Below are positions 17,008-26,752 of a stretch of DNA of 64,000 bases, piece by piece; the first letter of the stretch is position 1; the number at the start of each line of letters is the position of its first letter. The notes beneath the pieces were generated by a model. The model ran no database searches. It was not told where the DNA came from and saw only the letters and a list, made by a program, of their open reading frames with translations. Made by a program: the position numbers and the translations under genes. The stretch comes from Pseudanabaena galeata CCNP1313 (GTDB lineage Bacteria; Cyanobacteriota; Cyanobacteriia; Pseudanabaenales; Pseudanabaenaceae): the NCBI RefSeq assembly GCF_029910235.1, contig NZ_CP112874.1, forward strand, positions 2,170,001 through 2,234,000, written 5' to 3'.

Positions 17008-17874
17008 TTAACCAAGATGTGTAATTAACGCTTGGCGCATGATCTCAATAGGGACAGGTTGATCTAACCAAAACTCCAACCCGATCGCCCCTTGATTGAT
17101 CAGCATCTCCAACCCATCGATCGCCTTGAGTCCCCTAGCAGCCGCAATTTGCAAAAACTTTGTGGGGCGTGGTGTATAAATCAGATCATAGGCGATCGCC
17201 TGATCAGGTAGTAAATTCATCTCCGCCTCAGAGATGGGTGTATTAGGATCACTTGCCATCCCGATCGGCGTAGCATTGATGATAATTCCCGCAATTTCTA
17301 GCAAATGCGGTATTGAAGTCCAAGGATGTACCCGCAGATTGTAATCGTGGAGTTGGCTAGTCATTGCCCCATGAAATTTTTTCATCTTTCTAGGATCGCG
17401 TCCCACCACATGAATAACAGGACAGCCCAACTCCAAGCAAGCCGCCACTACCGCCTTAGCTGCCCCACCACTGCCAAGGATCACCGCAGGACTATTTCCC
17501 CAGTCACAATTAAGTTGCTTGAGTGGGCTTAAAAAACCTGCTACATCCGTATTTGTGCCAATCCAGCGATCGCCAACTCGCTTTACCGTATTGACAGCAC
17601 CAACAGCTTTGGCGATCGGCAAGACTTCATCAAGTAAGGGAATCACCTCAACTTTATGGGGAATGGTCAGGTTAAAGCCTTGCACTGATTGAATTGCTTT
17701 TAGCCCTGCGATCGCCGCAGATAAATCCTCCACAGGGATTGGAAAAGGCACATATACATAGTCCAGACCCATTGCGGCGATCGCGGCATTGTGCATCACA
17801 GGCGAAAGACTATGACTGACGGGAAAACCCATCACCCCTAAAATTTTGGTTGTTCCTAAGATGCTTCCGCTCAT
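17008..17874 (-). CDS. aroE: Shikimate dehydrogenase
   Basis: The enzyme reduces 3-dehydroshikimate to shikimate with NADPH in aromatic amino acid synthesis. The N-terminal substrate domain shows GVMGFPVSHSLSPVMHNAA, GFNLTIPHK (catalytic Lys) and GAVNTV. The nucleotide-binding loop is ILGSGGAAKAV with a basic patch at GRDPRKMKK, fitting NADPH. NTDVAGF and GLEMLINQGA close the active site. I prefer the ATG at 17874 because TGAGGT lies about 9 bases upstream; a GTG at 17889 would add five residues. Confidence 0.93.
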   Translation of the reverse strand: MSGSILGTTKILGVMGFPVSHSLSPVMHNAAIAAMGLDYVYVPFPIPVEDLSAAIAGLKAIQSVQGFNLTIPHKVEVIPLLDEVLPIAKAVGAVNTVKRVGDRWIGTNTDVAGFLSPLKQLNCDWGNSPAVILGSGGAAKAVVAACLELGCPVIHVVGRDPRKMKKFHGAMTSQLHDYNLRVHPWTSIPHLLEIAGIIINATPIGMASDPNTPISEAEMNLLPDQAIAYDLIYTPRPTKFLQIAAARGLKAIDGLEMLINQGAIGLEFWLDQPVPIEIMRQALITHLG

Positions 17875-17940
17875 AGTTGCTGACCTCACGCGATTAAAAA
17901 ACTATGACATAAATGTTGCGCCTAAAGGCTAATAATCCGT

Positions 17941-17975
17941 AGATTAGAGGATATGCACTGCATATCCTCTAATCT
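17941..17975 (-). terminator. hairpin at the end of cruP
   Basis: Arms AGATTAGAGGATATGCA/TGCATATCCTCTAATCT form an almost perfect stem overlapping the cruP stop codon. This is a likely terminator. Confidence 0.6.
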
Positions 17976-19975
17976 ATGAATTTACCAACGGAGTAATTCA
18001 GCGCATAACTCCAACTCAGTAAACGCAACCACAAACGAGGATTTGCTGGTTCGAGCCAAGTTTGACAACTACGCATGAGTTGCGGCAACCATCCACCCAG
18101 TAAGGCGTTAGCCAAAGAACTACGGGTAAAAGCCCCATAACTCGAAAGCCACTTCAAGAGATCCTTTGTCCCAGCCATCTCTAGAATCCAAAGAATTAAC
18201 TTGGGATTTTTAAACGCCGCAATCAAGGCAAGACGGTTAAACATCAACCAATTAAGGCGATCTTTGATAAAGCGATCGCTTACGGGTTGCGGCTCATCAG
18301 CAAGCAGTCCAAAGAAAGTATTTAGCATCGAGTTCACACGCTCTGGCGGTAAATGCATCCCCGTCGGAACCATCATTCCCTTAGAAAACAGCCAAGTGAC
18401 TGCGATATTACTTTGATAGGCATTAATCTGGCTAAGATCATCGGCTCTAAGCAAATCGTGTTTTAGGGCTGTATCCAATAAAGTCGCTAAACGTGGCAAG
18501 TTGCGAACGAGGGAACCAAAGCCCGTAAAGACTAAGGGGGATTGCAGAGAGGCAGCATCACCGATCGCTAAAATTCGATCAAAGGCACATTTTTTAGAAT
18601 CTTCATTGAGGCTGTAATGTCCAGTGATATAGCCAAAAGTTGCTTTCTTCCAAGTCAGTTTTTCCATATCACAACGGCGATACTCTGGCAAAATCGTGAA
18701 AAAGTCCTCATACATTTCCAGCAACGATCCTGCGTTCTCTGGATGCACTTGATGATAATGGAATAGATAAATTGTCAGCTCATCCTTTTCCGCAGGAAAG
18801 AGTTCCCAAATCAACTGTCGTCCCCGTGAGATATCGCCATGACTGAACAACACATCGCCATATTGGGAATCCCACACATGCTTATCAATTCCTTCTAAAA
18901 CTGCACCCACAGTCGGACAGACACTATCAAAGGCTTGACCAGCATTTAGTTGCTGTGCGATCGCTGAAGCCGATCCCATCGCATCAATCACTAAGCGCGA
19001 ATTTAGAATTACCTCTGCATCCGTTTCCAAATTCTTTGCAAAGATGGTTGCGCCATTATCGTTAATTACTACTTTCTGAAATTCGGTGCGATCGCAAATT
19101 ACTGCACCATATTGATGTAATTTTTTGCTACAAATTTCTAACAAACGATTAGTATCGATCGCAATATTTAAAACCGTAGGCGTATGCAATACCTTAGCCT
19201 TAAGATGCGGTGGATTATTGCTATCAAAAAACTTGTTAAAGCCATCCACATATTCCGCCGTAATCATCGCTTCAAATTCTTCTTTAGTGAAGAGTCCAAA
19301 ATCAATCAGATTCTGGAATTCTGCACGGGAAATATTCCATTCTCGATTCATGCGTCCAAAGGGAATGCGCTCCACTAAGCACACACGATAACCTAACTTC
19401 GCCATCATCGCCGCATGGATAGCGCCCAATGCTCCACCCAGATACACAATGTCATAGATTACGTCGGGCTTTACAGAGTTAGTTTGTGAATCTTCAAAAA
19501 TCACCTGCTTGGAAGTTGCGGGATTTTTGACACTTTCCCGCCAACGTTTTTCCCACCAATAGACCCGATTAAGATCATATTCGCCATTGGGAATGCGTTG
19601 AAAGAATTTGACCGTAAGCGGATATTCCTCAGCTAGGGCTTCAAAAATTGATTGATTTGGGGCGATCGCAGGTGGCTGTTTAAATTCATAGGGAAAGGCT
19701 TGACGCGCCGCCTTTGTCAAATGCTCAAGAAAATCCTTTTCACCATCCATGACCTCATCTGACCAGCGAAATATTTTGAGGTAAGTCGTGCGCTGTAATG
19801 TCCAGATAAATACTGATAATTGCGCGATCGCTCCTGAGCGATTTTGGCGATCGAGGATAAAGCCATGCTTAGCAACGGATTTTTTCCCAAAGGGACATTG
19901 GTACTCATTCTGGAGCCATGTTTTCACGGCTGCAACTTGAGGTGTAGGGATTTCAATGTAAAGTAACTGCTGCAT
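17969..19975 (-). CDS. cruP: CruP, lycopene-cyclase-like FAD protein
   Basis: This 668-residue protein carries a flavoprotein core starting at about residue 175: VYLGGALGAIHAAMMAKLGY, a dinucleotide fold with acidic ending VERIPFGRMNREWNISRAEF. The strings YVDGFNKFFD and HTPTVLNIAID are hallmarks of the CruA/CruP family. The second FAD motif is LAIGDAASLQSPLVFTGFGS. CruP is the cyanobacterial and plant paralog of the CruA lycopene cyclase. It is linked to limiting carotenoid damage under oxygen stress; true cyclase activity is debated. The ~170-residue N-terminal extension before the FAD domain is characteristic of CruP. Confidence 0.8.
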   Translation of the reverse strand: MQQLLYIEIPTPQVAAVKTWLQNEYQCPFGKKSVAKHGFILDRQNRSGAIAQLSVFIWTLQRTTYLKIFRWSDEVMDGEKDFLEHLTKAARQAFPYEFKQPPAIAPNQSIFEALAEEYPLTVKFFQRIPNGEYDLNRVYWWEKRWRESVKNPATSKQVIFEDSQTNSVKPDVIYDIVYLGGALGAIHAAMMAKLGYRVCLVERIPFGRMNREWNISRAEFQNLIDFGLFTKEEFEAMITAEYVDGFNKFFDSNNPPHLKAKVLHTPTVLNIAIDTNRLLEICSKKLHQYGAVICDRTEFQKVVINDNGATIFAKNLETDAEVILNSRLVIDAMGSASAIAQQLNAGQAFDSVCPTVGAVLEGIDKHVWDSQYGDVLFSHGDISRGRQLIWELFPAEKDELTIYLFHYHQVHPENAGSLLEMYEDFFTILPEYRRCDMEKLTWKKATFGYITGHYSLNEDSKKCAFDRILAIGDAASLQSPLVFTGFGSLVRNLPRLATLLDTALKHDLLRADDLSQINAYQSNIAVTWLFSKGMMVPTGMHLPPERVNSMLNTFFGLLADEPQPVSDRFIKDRLNWLMFNRLALIAAFKNPKLILWILEMAGTKDLLKWLSSYGAFTRSSLANALLGGWLPQLMRSCQTWLEPANPRLWLRLLSWSYALNYSVGKFID

Positions 19976-20074
19976 GGCTAAATCAATATCTTCAGTGTTC
20001 TAATTTTGGCATATAGGCGATCGCATTACTAAATAAGCGACAGCTACATTGTAAAGGCTATAACCATTCTGGAA

Positions 20075-20683
20075 CTAATCATTGAGGTTTTGCAAAATAC
20101 TCTCAACCAATTTATAAACACGAGTACCTAATTGCGAAGTCCAGTATTCATTTAGTCTTAAGTCAAGACTTCGCGATCGCGCAATTGCATTTTTGACATT
20201 GGGTTTGTACGCAGAAATATCTAAATTGCTCTTATTGTAGACCCCTAAATCTGCTTTAAGTCTTGCTTCAAAATGCTTACAAGTCTTATCTTCAGGGTGT
20301 AAATCTCTAAAGTGTAAGCATAGCCAGATTTCAAAACATGGATTACTAATAGCTAATTTGTATCCTTTTTGCCTAGCTTGAGGGCAGACAGCAATTAATT
20401 GATCCTTTTTTACCCAGCGATCTACATCAAGCACCAGCCATAACTCATCATCTTCACTAAAGCCGTATAAGTCCTTGAATTTATCCAGACGCTCTAGTAC
20501 ATATTCAGGTGCAGAATCATTCTTTTCTCCAGTAGCTAATACTTCCACCTTCACCTTGCGATTACCGAACATTTCAAAATACTGTTTTTCGGTATTTCTC
20601 CCCTCGGTTGCTATCACAAATAATTTTGCACTTCTACGATCATGCTCACGGTCTAAAAGCTTAGTGCGATTTATCTTTCTCAT
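20075..20683 (-). CDS. rloB: RloB-like (AbiLii-type) protein
   Basis: The 202-residue protein has the RloB arrangement. LFVIATEGRNTEKQYFEMF is the TEGxxTEpxYF Toprim-like start, ELWLVLDVDRW carries the acidic DxD pair, and SNPCFEIWLCLHF is the family signature. These residues suggest a metal-dependent Toprim-type nuclease. It follows the RloA-like ATPase gene by 9 bases, so the two form an operon. Similar ATPase plus RloB pairs include lactococcal AbiL, an abortive-infection system against phages. A defensive role here is inferred. Confidence 0.8.
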   Translation of the reverse strand: MRKINRTKLLDREHDRRSAKLFVIATEGRNTEKQYFEMFGNRKVKVEVLATGEKNDSAPEYVLERLDKFKDLYGFSEDDELWLVLDVDRWVKKDQLIAVCPQARQKGYKLAISNPCFEIWLCLHFRDLHPEDKTCKHFEARLKADLGVYNKSNLDISAYKPNVKNAIARSRSLDLRLNEYWTSQLGTRVYKLVESILQNLND

Positions 20684-20692
20684 TTCTCTTGA

Positions 20693-22105
20693 TCAATTTA
20701 CTTTTTCAGGCAGAGAATCTTCACACTCAGACCATCCTAAATCCTTTGGATTTCCAAAGAAAGGAATCGCTCCAAAACGAGCATTTAAGTAACCTTTTTC
20801 AATCTTAAGATCAGGTCTGATCTTAAATTCAGCTAACGAGTAGCAATCAGATATACCATTTTTATTTTTTTCAACAAACCATATCTCATCACGCCTCAAT
20901 AAATCTAGATCTAGCAAATTAGTATCATGAGTTGTAAAGATAAGTTGATTTCCCTTAGATCTACAATTTATTGCGGACTCTACAAAACATCTCGACAAAA
21001 GTGGATGTAATCGTCTATCTAACTCATCAATAAATACAACTTTTTCTGCGTCTTTTCCTAAAATATACAGAGAGGGAATCAAATTAATAAGACGCTGTGT
21101 ACCTTCTGATTCTTCATCCATAGAAAAATCAATCAAATCGCCATTCTCGTGACGATGACTAGTTTTTAGTTGAGTTAAATTAACCTGACCATTTTTGTCT
21201 TTAAACAACAGAAAACGCCCACCTTGAGAGTTCCCAACTGTCGTGACAGAATTTTCTTCTAGTTCCTCAAGAATACTATCCCTAAAACCTTTGGGCATAG
21301 TGGGAAAATGATTGTCGAAATCTAGTTCAACCATATCAGTTGATATTGCTTCAATACCTGTTCCAGCAAAAACAAGGAATTTGCTCAGAAAATCTGTAAA
21401 GGAATCATCTACAGCCACCCCAACCTCTAAATTTTTGAAATTTGATTCAGCAGGTACAACCATGAGTACGTTTTTAAACCAGTTAAAAACTGGCATCAAA
21501 ATCTCAATCCTGCGATCAATTGCTTCTGTTAAAAAAAGTTGGTTTGGTCTTGTCCCTGTAGCGATAAATTTTAAATTAAGATGTCGGTTTGAATCTTTCC
21601 CTTTAATCGGACTTCTTCCCTTAATTATTGTGCCAAATTCAAAGCTTGTTTCTTTTTTGGAAGAAGTAGAAGTAACTCTTTCAAAATACATTACTTCCTT
21701 TTTTTTGCCTTTAGGAATACCATGCAGCCATTCTTCAACGATTTGTTCTTTATTTAGTCTAAATCCGTAAGAGTACTGAGAACCTTGATGAGTAAAGATA
21801 AACTCGAATTTACTGGTTTGTTTATCATAATCACCCAACTTAAACGTAGGTACGGAAATAGATTGATTTGTTCGAGTGCCTTTGATAACTAAATTTTTCA
21901 CAAAACCCATAGCTTTAATGAGATTTGATTTACCTGCGGCATTAGCTCCATAAATAGCTGCAATTGGCAATACAGAACGACCTTCTCCTGCTTCATGCTG
22001 AGCAAGATGATCGCTATGCTGACTATCGCTATTAACTGCCACCATGCTAAAAGTCGCTTCATCTCTGAAGGACAAAAAGTTTTCTATGGTGAATTGAATT
22101 AGCAT
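20693..22105 (-). CDS. rloA: RloA-like AAA ATPase (AbiLi-type)
   Basis: This 470-residue ATPase begins IQFTIENFLSFRDEATFSM, typical of AAA_15/OLD-like SMC-related ATPases. The Walker A motif is AIYGANAAGKSNLIKAM. The late block has MDEESEGTQRLINLIPSLY (signature), VVFIDELDRRLHPLLS (Walker B) and IFTTHDTNLLD (switch histidine). It is encoded just upstream of rloB with the same orientation, and is probably the sensor/motor subunit gating RloB. Flanking genes are housekeeping, so this pair is a small island. Confidence 0.82.
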   Translation of the reverse strand: MLIQFTIENFLSFRDEATFSMVAVNSDSQHSDHLAQHEAGEGRSVLPIAAIYGANAAGKSNLIKAMGFVKNLVIKGTRTNQSISVPTFKLGDYDKQTSKFEFIFTHQGSQYSYGFRLNKEQIVEEWLHGIPKGKKKEVMYFERVTSTSSKKETSFEFGTIIKGRSPIKGKDSNRHLNLKFIATGTRPNQLFLTEAIDRRIEILMPVFNWFKNVLMVVPAESNFKNLEVGVAVDDSFTDFLSKFLVFAGTGIEAISTDMVELDFDNHFPTMPKGFRDSILEELEENSVTTVGNSQGGRFLLFKDKNGQVNLTQLKTSHRHENGDLIDFSMDEESEGTQRLINLIPSLYILGKDAEKVVFIDELDRRLHPLLSRCFVESAINCRSKGNQLIFTTHDTNLLDLDLLRRDEIWFVEKNKNGISDCYSLAEFKIRPDLKIEKGYLNARFGAIPFFGNPKDLGWSECEDSLPEKVN

Positions 22106-22155
22106 TTTTTAATCAAGCATATTTAGGACTTTACTTGATTATAGTTTATATGGTT

Positions 22156-22206
22156 CCTCCAAATGACCATTTAGGAGAAAAAATCTCTTAAATGGTCATT
22201 TGGAGG
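22156..22206 (+). terminator. strong hairpin followed by T7, plus-strand orientation
   Basis: CCTCCAAATGACCATTTA is mirrored by TAAATGGTCATTTGGAGG and followed by seven T on the plus strand. No plus-strand gene ends here. It may shield the RloAB promoter region or terminate an unseen antisense transcript. Confidence 0.55.
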
Positions 22207-22218
22207 TTTTTTTATGAA

Positions 22219-22254
22219 GTAAGGAATGAAAATTAATTAATTTTCATTCCTTAC
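22219..22254 (-). terminator. perfect 36-bp palindrome after the M16 gene
   Basis: GTAAGGAATGAAAATTAA is followed immediately by its exact complement, with no loop bases, directly downstream of the M16 peptidase stop. It could terminate that gene or be a dimeric protein site. Confidence 0.45.
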
Positions 22255-22260
22255 TACCAT

Positions 22261-23586
22261 TTAAGGTTTGACAATCAAAATACCGTAGGCATCAGGATTG
22301 AGATATTTACGAACGGCGGCTTGGATATCCTCTTTGGTGATGGATTTCATGAGATCGGGATAGTTTAAAGCTGGCTCTAGCGAACCGACAATGCGATCGT
22401 AATAGCCATAAATACCAGCGCGTTCCTTGGGTGATTCATTGCCAAAGATGAAACGATTGCTGACTTGAGTGCGGATTTTGGCAAGCTCCTCATCGGTGAC
22501 GGGAGTTTCATGCAATTTGAGGATATGTTCGCGAATTGCCTCTTCAACGATCGCTACATCTTCCACATTCAACTTCGCAAATACTTGAAAAGTTCCTTGC
22601 CAACGCATCGCTGAATTGCTCACAGAAATGCGATCAACAATGCGTCGATTTTCGCGCAAGTCCTGCACCATCCGCGAAGTGCGTCCACTACCGAGAATGT
22701 TTGCCAAAATACTTAAGGGATAGGTTTCCGCTAAATCTCTTAAACCAGCGACGCGCCATGACATGCTCAGTCTGGCTTGCTTCAGACTTGAATCAGTGAC
22801 TTCGCGCCGCACAACTTCCGTAAATGGCTTTTCGGATGTAAAGTCTTTGTGCTTTGGCTTGACAGCGATCGCATCTCCTTCTTTTCGTGTCTCAAAATAA
22901 TCCGCAATCACACCAATCATCTCGCTGACGGGTAAATTGCCAACAACGGCGATCGTCATATTTTGAGGTGCATACCATTGGCGATGAAACGATCGCATTT
23001 GCTCTGAGGTGACGTTTTCAATTACATCTACGGGGCCCAGAACAGCACGACGATAGGGTAACTGCTCATACACTAATTCCGAAATATGACGATAAATACG
23101 GCGATCGGGATTATCTTCACTGCGCCGAATTTCTTCTAGTACCACATGCCTTTCGCGCTGAAATTCTTCGTCAGGAATGCTAGATTTTAGAACTATATCC
23201 AGTTGTAGAGGTGCAAGTTTCGCAAAATCCTTAGGCGCAACATTGATATAAAAATGCGTGTAGTCCTGACTAGTAGCCGCATTAGTATTACCACCATGAG
23301 ACTCGATCGCCTGTTCAAATTCCCCTAAGCCAAGGCGATCGCTGCCCTTGAACACCATATGCTCTAGGAAATGTGCCATACCGTTGATGTCATCACTCTC
23401 GACCGCAGAGCCAACGTCAACCCAAATACTGAGATTGACCGCATCAACAGGAATCTGTTCGGCAATAATCTTTACCCCATTGGGCAGGATATGCTGAGTG
23501 GGAGCAGTGGAGACTGAAGCCTGATCAAGATCAGCTTGATCAAGAGCAGCTACATCTAACCGACGTGGAATGACGATCGCTGGCAT
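22261..23586 (-). CDS. M16-family zinc peptidase (processing-protease type)
   Basis: The 441-residue enzyme shows the inverted zinc motif HFLEH (His72, Glu75, His76) in GMAHFLEHMVFKGS. The downstream glutamate cluster ERHVVLEEIRRSEDNPD gives the third ligand. The C-terminal half has the inactive M16_C fold with LGSGRTSRMVQDLRE. It is like mitochondrial or plastid processing peptidases and bacterial PqqL relatives. No signal peptide is evident, so it is probably cytosolic and degrades peptides. Only one of the usual tandem M16 genes is present. Confidence 0.85.
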   Translation of the reverse strand: MPAIVIPRRLDVAALDQADLDQASVSTAPTQHILPNGVKIIAEQIPVDAVNLSIWVDVGSAVESDDINGMAHFLEHMVFKGSDRLGLGEFEQAIESHGGNTNAATSQDYTHFYINVAPKDFAKLAPLQLDIVLKSSIPDEEFQRERHVVLEEIRRSEDNPDRRIYRHISELVYEQLPYRRAVLGPVDVIENVTSEQMRSFHRQWYAPQNMTIAVVGNLPVSEMIGVIADYFETRKEGDAIAVKPKHKDFTSEKPFTEVVRREVTDSSLKQARLSMSWRVAGLRDLAETYPLSILANILGSGRTSRMVQDLRENRRIVDRISVSNSAMRWQGTFQVFAKLNVEDVAIVEEAIREHILKLHETPVTDEELAKIRTQVSNRFIFGNESPKERAGIYGYYDRIVGSLEPALNYPDLMKSITKEDIQAAVRKYLNPDAYGILIVKP

Positions 23587-23643
23587 GGCAAATTCAAGGT
23601 TTTTTACTAAATTTTTAAATAAAAATCGCTTTTATATTTGATT

Positions 23644-23668
23644 CTAGGTGGCGCATAGCGTCACCTAG
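23644..23668 (-). terminator. hairpin after TPR gene
   Basis: CTAGGTGGCGC/GCGTCACCTAG is a short stem just downstream of the TPR protein stop codon. It is a plausible terminator without a strong T tract. Confidence 0.4.
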
Positions 23669-23674
23669 CCAAAA

Positions 23675-24703
23675 TCACATTCTTTTTAGAGCTTGCAATT
23701 TGTAATAAGCTTCTCGCAGTTGCAAGCCAGAAGTATCTTCTAGCATAGCAGCAAAATCATAGGACTCTTGGTAAGCAGCGCGTGATTTTGGCAGATTTCC
23801 AAAAGATAAGTACAAATCACCCAAATATCGCTGAGCGATCGCCGCCGTTTCGCGATCGCCCATCACCAAAGCCAAGCTAGAGCGATTTTGCAATAATTCT
23901 TCAATGCGATAAAAGTTAGGGACTTCGAGATAGGCGGCAATCAAGCGATCGCTAGCAACTGCCATCAATGGATAATTGCGATATTGGCGGGCGATCGTTA
24001 GAGCCATACCATAGTCCTTGATCGCTGATTTGTAATTATCCAACGACATGAAACTATCGCCGCTATTGACATAGACATAGCCTTCACCGATCGCCTCACG
24101 GAGTGGATATTTTTTGATAGATGCATAATAGAGCTTGATCGCCGCTAGATGGTCACCGTAGCGCCCTGCAATTAAACCTTTGTTATTCAGAGCAAGCGCG
24201 GTATTCAGTCCTTGATCATTTTGAATAGCCAGATCAAGAGTTTCGTTGTTGAGTTTCGCCGCAGATTCTAGTTTGTTTTGGGCAATCTCAAAACTGACCA
24301 AATTATTGGAGCTTTCTAACTTTGCGCCATTGTCTTGCAAAGTATTGGCATAACGGATTCTTTGGCGAGTTGTATCTTGAGCGGCGTTCGCTGCTCCCAT
24401 CATTTCATAGGCATCGCTCACCCTTGCCAGTGTGTAGGCGATCGCAGGTTGGTCATTAATGCGACGGTAATAGCCGATCGCATAGAGCCAAGTCTTAATG
24501 GCTTCGCGTGGTTTGCCATCTTTGAGTTGTACATAGCCAAGATCAAGCAAGCGATCGGCTTCATTGCGAACAGCCCGATTTGCGGGGTTAACAGTTGTGT
24601 GTTGCGCCTGTGTCGGCATCGGCACAATGATCGCCCCCACAAATGCCGCTAAAATCGTTGCGCCAATATTAGCAACTGACATTTTCTGATGCTTTCTATA
24701 CAT
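23675..24703 (-). CDS. Exported tetratricopeptide-repeat protein
   Basis: The 342-residue protein has a signal peptide (MSVANIGATILAAFVGAIIVPMP, cut near TQAQ). It is followed by about six TPR-type helix pairs, for example ADRLLDLGYVQLKDGKPREAI, ALALNNKGLIAGRYGDHLAA and AQRYLGDLYLSFGNLPKSR. It is probably a periplasmic or membrane-associated scaffold. No enzymatic domain is seen. The start could be the ATG at 24703 or 24682. It is transcribed alone. Confidence 0.75.
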   Translation of the reverse strand: MYRKHQKMSVANIGATILAAFVGAIIVPMPTQAQHTTVNPANRAVRNEADRLLDLGYVQLKDGKPREAIKTWLYAIGYYRRINDQPAIAYTLARVSDAYEMMGAANAAQDTTRQRIRYANTLQDNGAKLESSNNLVSFEIAQNKLESAAKLNNETLDLAIQNDQGLNTALALNNKGLIAGRYGDHLAAIKLYYASIKKYPLREAIGEGYVYVNSGDSFMSLDNYKSAIKDYGMALTIARQYRNYPLMAVASDRLIAAYLEVPNFYRIEELLQNRSSLALVMGDRETAAIAQRYLGDLYLSFGNLPKSRAAYQESYDFAAMLEDTSGLQLREAYYKLQALKRM

Positions 24704-24788
24704 ATCCCTACATCCTCACCAATAAGGTGGACATATTGTAGCGACATAAAAGCAATTTTTTATAGAAGTTTTCTGACTTTTTCTGACG

Positions 24789-24906
24789 TTAACGTGAGTT
24801 CGATATAGCCATTTGCGGCGTGCTTCGCACGCCGCAAATGGCGAAAAATGGTAAGAATCGCTTAGCGATTCTTACCATTTTTCGCTTTCGTCGAACTGAC
24901 GTTAAC
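24789..24906. repeat. Family A palindromic repeat (copy A3, full length)
   Basis: This is the clearest copy. TAACGTGAGTTCGA at the left and TCGAACTGACGTTA at the right are 13/14 complementary. Between them are two perfect hairpins, CCATTTGCGGCGTGC... and AATGGTAAGAATCGCT.... It lies between the TPR gene and petA. Confidence 0.8.
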
Positions 24907-24928
24907 TAAAATATAGGCAAGCAAAATA

Positions 24929-24956
24929 AAAAAGCACCCAATGGGTGCTTTTTTAT
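24929..24956 (-). terminator. rho-independent terminator of petCA
   Basis: AAAAAGCACCCA/TGGGTGCTTTTT with a tiny loop and flanking A/T runs lies 17 bases after the petA stop. It is a classic terminator. Confidence 0.75.
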
Positions 24957-24972
24957 TTAAATATAGTGCAAT

Positions 24973-25956
24973 TTAGAAATTCATTTCTGCGGCTTGGACT
25001 TTTTCGACTTGCTTCTTCTTCAGTACCAACAAAATTTGGGTAACGATGACCGAAGCAAAGAATGCTAGCAACCACTGAATGCGGCGAGGATCTTGAAGGA
25101 CGATTTCGCCATCATGCTGACCAAAACCACCAATATTAGGATTTGTGGTTAGAGGAGAACCAACTTTCACATCACTACCAGGTTCTACAACTAGTTCAGC
25201 ACCAGCAGGAACCTTCTCAACAGCAATACTGCCATCAGTAGTCTGAACTGAAATTTCATAACCACCGTAGATACCTTCATCTTCATTTGGGGCGATCGGG
25301 CTAATTTGCGTAACTAGACCAGAAACAGAAGAAGTATATTCGTTGTTATTGCTCTTTTCGCCAGTAGGATAAACCTGTCCACGACCACGGTTGCCACCAG
25401 CACTGACTGAATATTTCAAGAAGTGAACATTCTTGTCCTTAGCAGGATCGGGAGCAAGTACAGGAAAAACAATTTCCGAATAATCATCACCAGATACGGG
25501 ACCAACTAAAACAATATTTTCTTGGGTATCACTGTAGGGTTGGTAATAGGTATCCTTGGTCTTTTCCTTCAGTTCTTCAGACAAGCGATCTTCAGGAGCA
25601 ATCTTAAATCCTTCAGGCAATACTAAAACTGCACCAACGTTCAGACCTGTTTTGCTGCCATCAGCACTTACTTGTTGTTTGGTGTGATCGTAGGGGAGTT
25701 TGACAACGGCTTCAAATACGGAGTCGGGTAGCACTGCTTGAGGTAGTTCTAATTCGATTCCCTTTTGGGCGAGGTGGCAGTTAGCGCAGACGATGCGACC
25801 TGTAGCTTCGCGAGGATTTTTGTAAGCTTCTTGAGCAAAATAAGGATATGCAAAAGCAGAGGGGGCATTAAGCCCGAATAGTAAAGTTAAACTTGTGAGG
25901 ACACATAGACTGACTCCCACAATCAAACGATTAGCACGGAACAAAGCTTTTTTCAT
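24973..25956 (-). CDS. petA: Cytochrome f
   Basis: Apocytochrome f of the b6f complex passes electrons from the Rieske protein to plastocyanin or cytochrome c6. A signal peptide ends before [19 protein letters not shown]; the mature N-terminal Tyr is the axial heme ligand. VCANCH is the CxxCH heme-attachment site. The C-terminal membrane anchor [26 protein letters not shown] is complete. I place the start at the ATG at 25956 ([11 protein letters not shown]) rather than ten codons upstream, since it gives a normal export signal. petC lies just upstream in the same orientation. Confidence 0.96.
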   Translation of the reverse strand: MKKALFRANRLIVGVSLCVLTSLTLLFGLNAPSAFAYPYFAQEAYKNPREATGRIVCANCHLAQKGIELELPQAVLPDSVFEAVVKLPYDHTKQQVSADGSKTGLNVGAVLVLPEGFKIAPEDRLSEELKEKTKDTYYQPYSDTQENIVLVGPVSGDDYSEIVFPVLAPDPAKDKNVHFLKYSVSAGGNRGRGQVYPTGEKSNNNEYTSSVSGLVTQISPIAPNEDEGIYGGYEISVQTTDGSIAVEKVPAGAELVVEPGSDVKVGSPLTTNPNIGGFGQHDGEIVLQDPRRIQWLLAFFASVIVTQILLVLKKKQVEKVQAAEMNF

Positions 25957-25995
25957 GTATAAGTTCAAATGTAATTCAAATACCAATTTCGATAT

Positions 25996-26034
25996 GTTAA
26001 GGATAGACGGCGCTCCTCGTCGTCTATCCTTAAC
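25996..26034 (-). other. hairpin between petC and petA
   Basis: GTTAAGGATAGACG is mirrored by CGTCTATCCTTAAC around a short imperfect loop, 8 bases after the petC stop. It may tune the petC/petA transcript ratio or stabilise the upstream message. Confidence 0.45.
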
Positions 26035-26042
26035 CCTTTATT

Positions 26043-26582
26043 TTAAGCCCACCAAGGTGCTTCATTAGTGCGGAAGTCAGTTTCTGTCCATGTGCTAAAT
26101 TGCACCACATCATCGCTAACTGTGGCATGGGCAAGGGCTAGAGACAATGGCGCGGGACCCCGTACAACTTTACCTTCAGCGTTGTACTGAGAGCCGTGAC
26201 AAGGACACATAAATTTATTTTCGGCAACATTCCAAGGCACAACGCAACCAAGGTGTGTACAAACTGCGTTTAGTCCATAGGAAGCAATTTCTTTATTGTC
26301 GGTAACGACAATATAAGTAGGATCGCCTTTAAGTCCTTGAGCAAGTACGCGATCGCCTGCTTGATGATCTGCCAAGAACTTTGAAGCAATTACATCATTA
26401 CCTAGTGCGTCCTTAGCAGCAACGCCACCGCCAGTTCCACCGCGAGAAGGTGGGACAAAATAGGCGAGGAAAGGACCTGCGGCTCCAAGGGTGGTTACGG
26501 CCGCAGAACCCCCTAAAATTAAGTTCATAAATTGACGACGGCCCATGCTAGGGACATCGGCGGATGCAGAAGCTTGACTCAT
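26043..26582 (-). CDS. petC: Rieske iron-sulfur protein of cytochrome b6f
   Basis: This 179-residue subunit transfers electrons from plastoquinol to cytochrome f. The 2Fe-2S cluster motifs are CTHLGC and CPCHGSQY. The N-terminal part has a twin-arginine-like [12 protein letters not shown] and one membrane helix. The glycine-rich hinge reads SRGGTGGGV. Length and order petC-petA match the usual cyanobacterial operon. Confidence 0.96.
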   Translation of the reverse strand: MSQASASADVPSMGRRQFMNLILGGSAAVTTLGAAGPFLAYFVPPSRGGTGGGVAAKDALGNDVIASKFLADHQAGDRVLAQGLKGDPTYIVVTDNKEIASYGLNAVCTHLGCVVPWNVAENKFMCPCHGSQYNAEGKVVRGPAPLSLALAHATVSDDVVQFSTWTETDFRTNEAPWWA

Positions 26583-26752
26583 AAATTTGACTAAGGATTT
26601 GGCTGAGAAATATTACGTTTTATATATCACTTCCTACCATGATATCGACAATCTTTGGACTTCTCTCTAGTTGTTTTGCAACGAAATGTTAAGCGTCGTG
26701 ATTTTAGAGAATATTGTTAAGCTTAACGGTAGTTGGATTTAAATTTCTGTAA
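26583..26752. other. petC upstream region
   Basis: This AT-rich sequence should hold the petCA promoter, reading leftward. I see no clear protein-binding palindrome or RNA gene in it. Confidence 0.3.
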
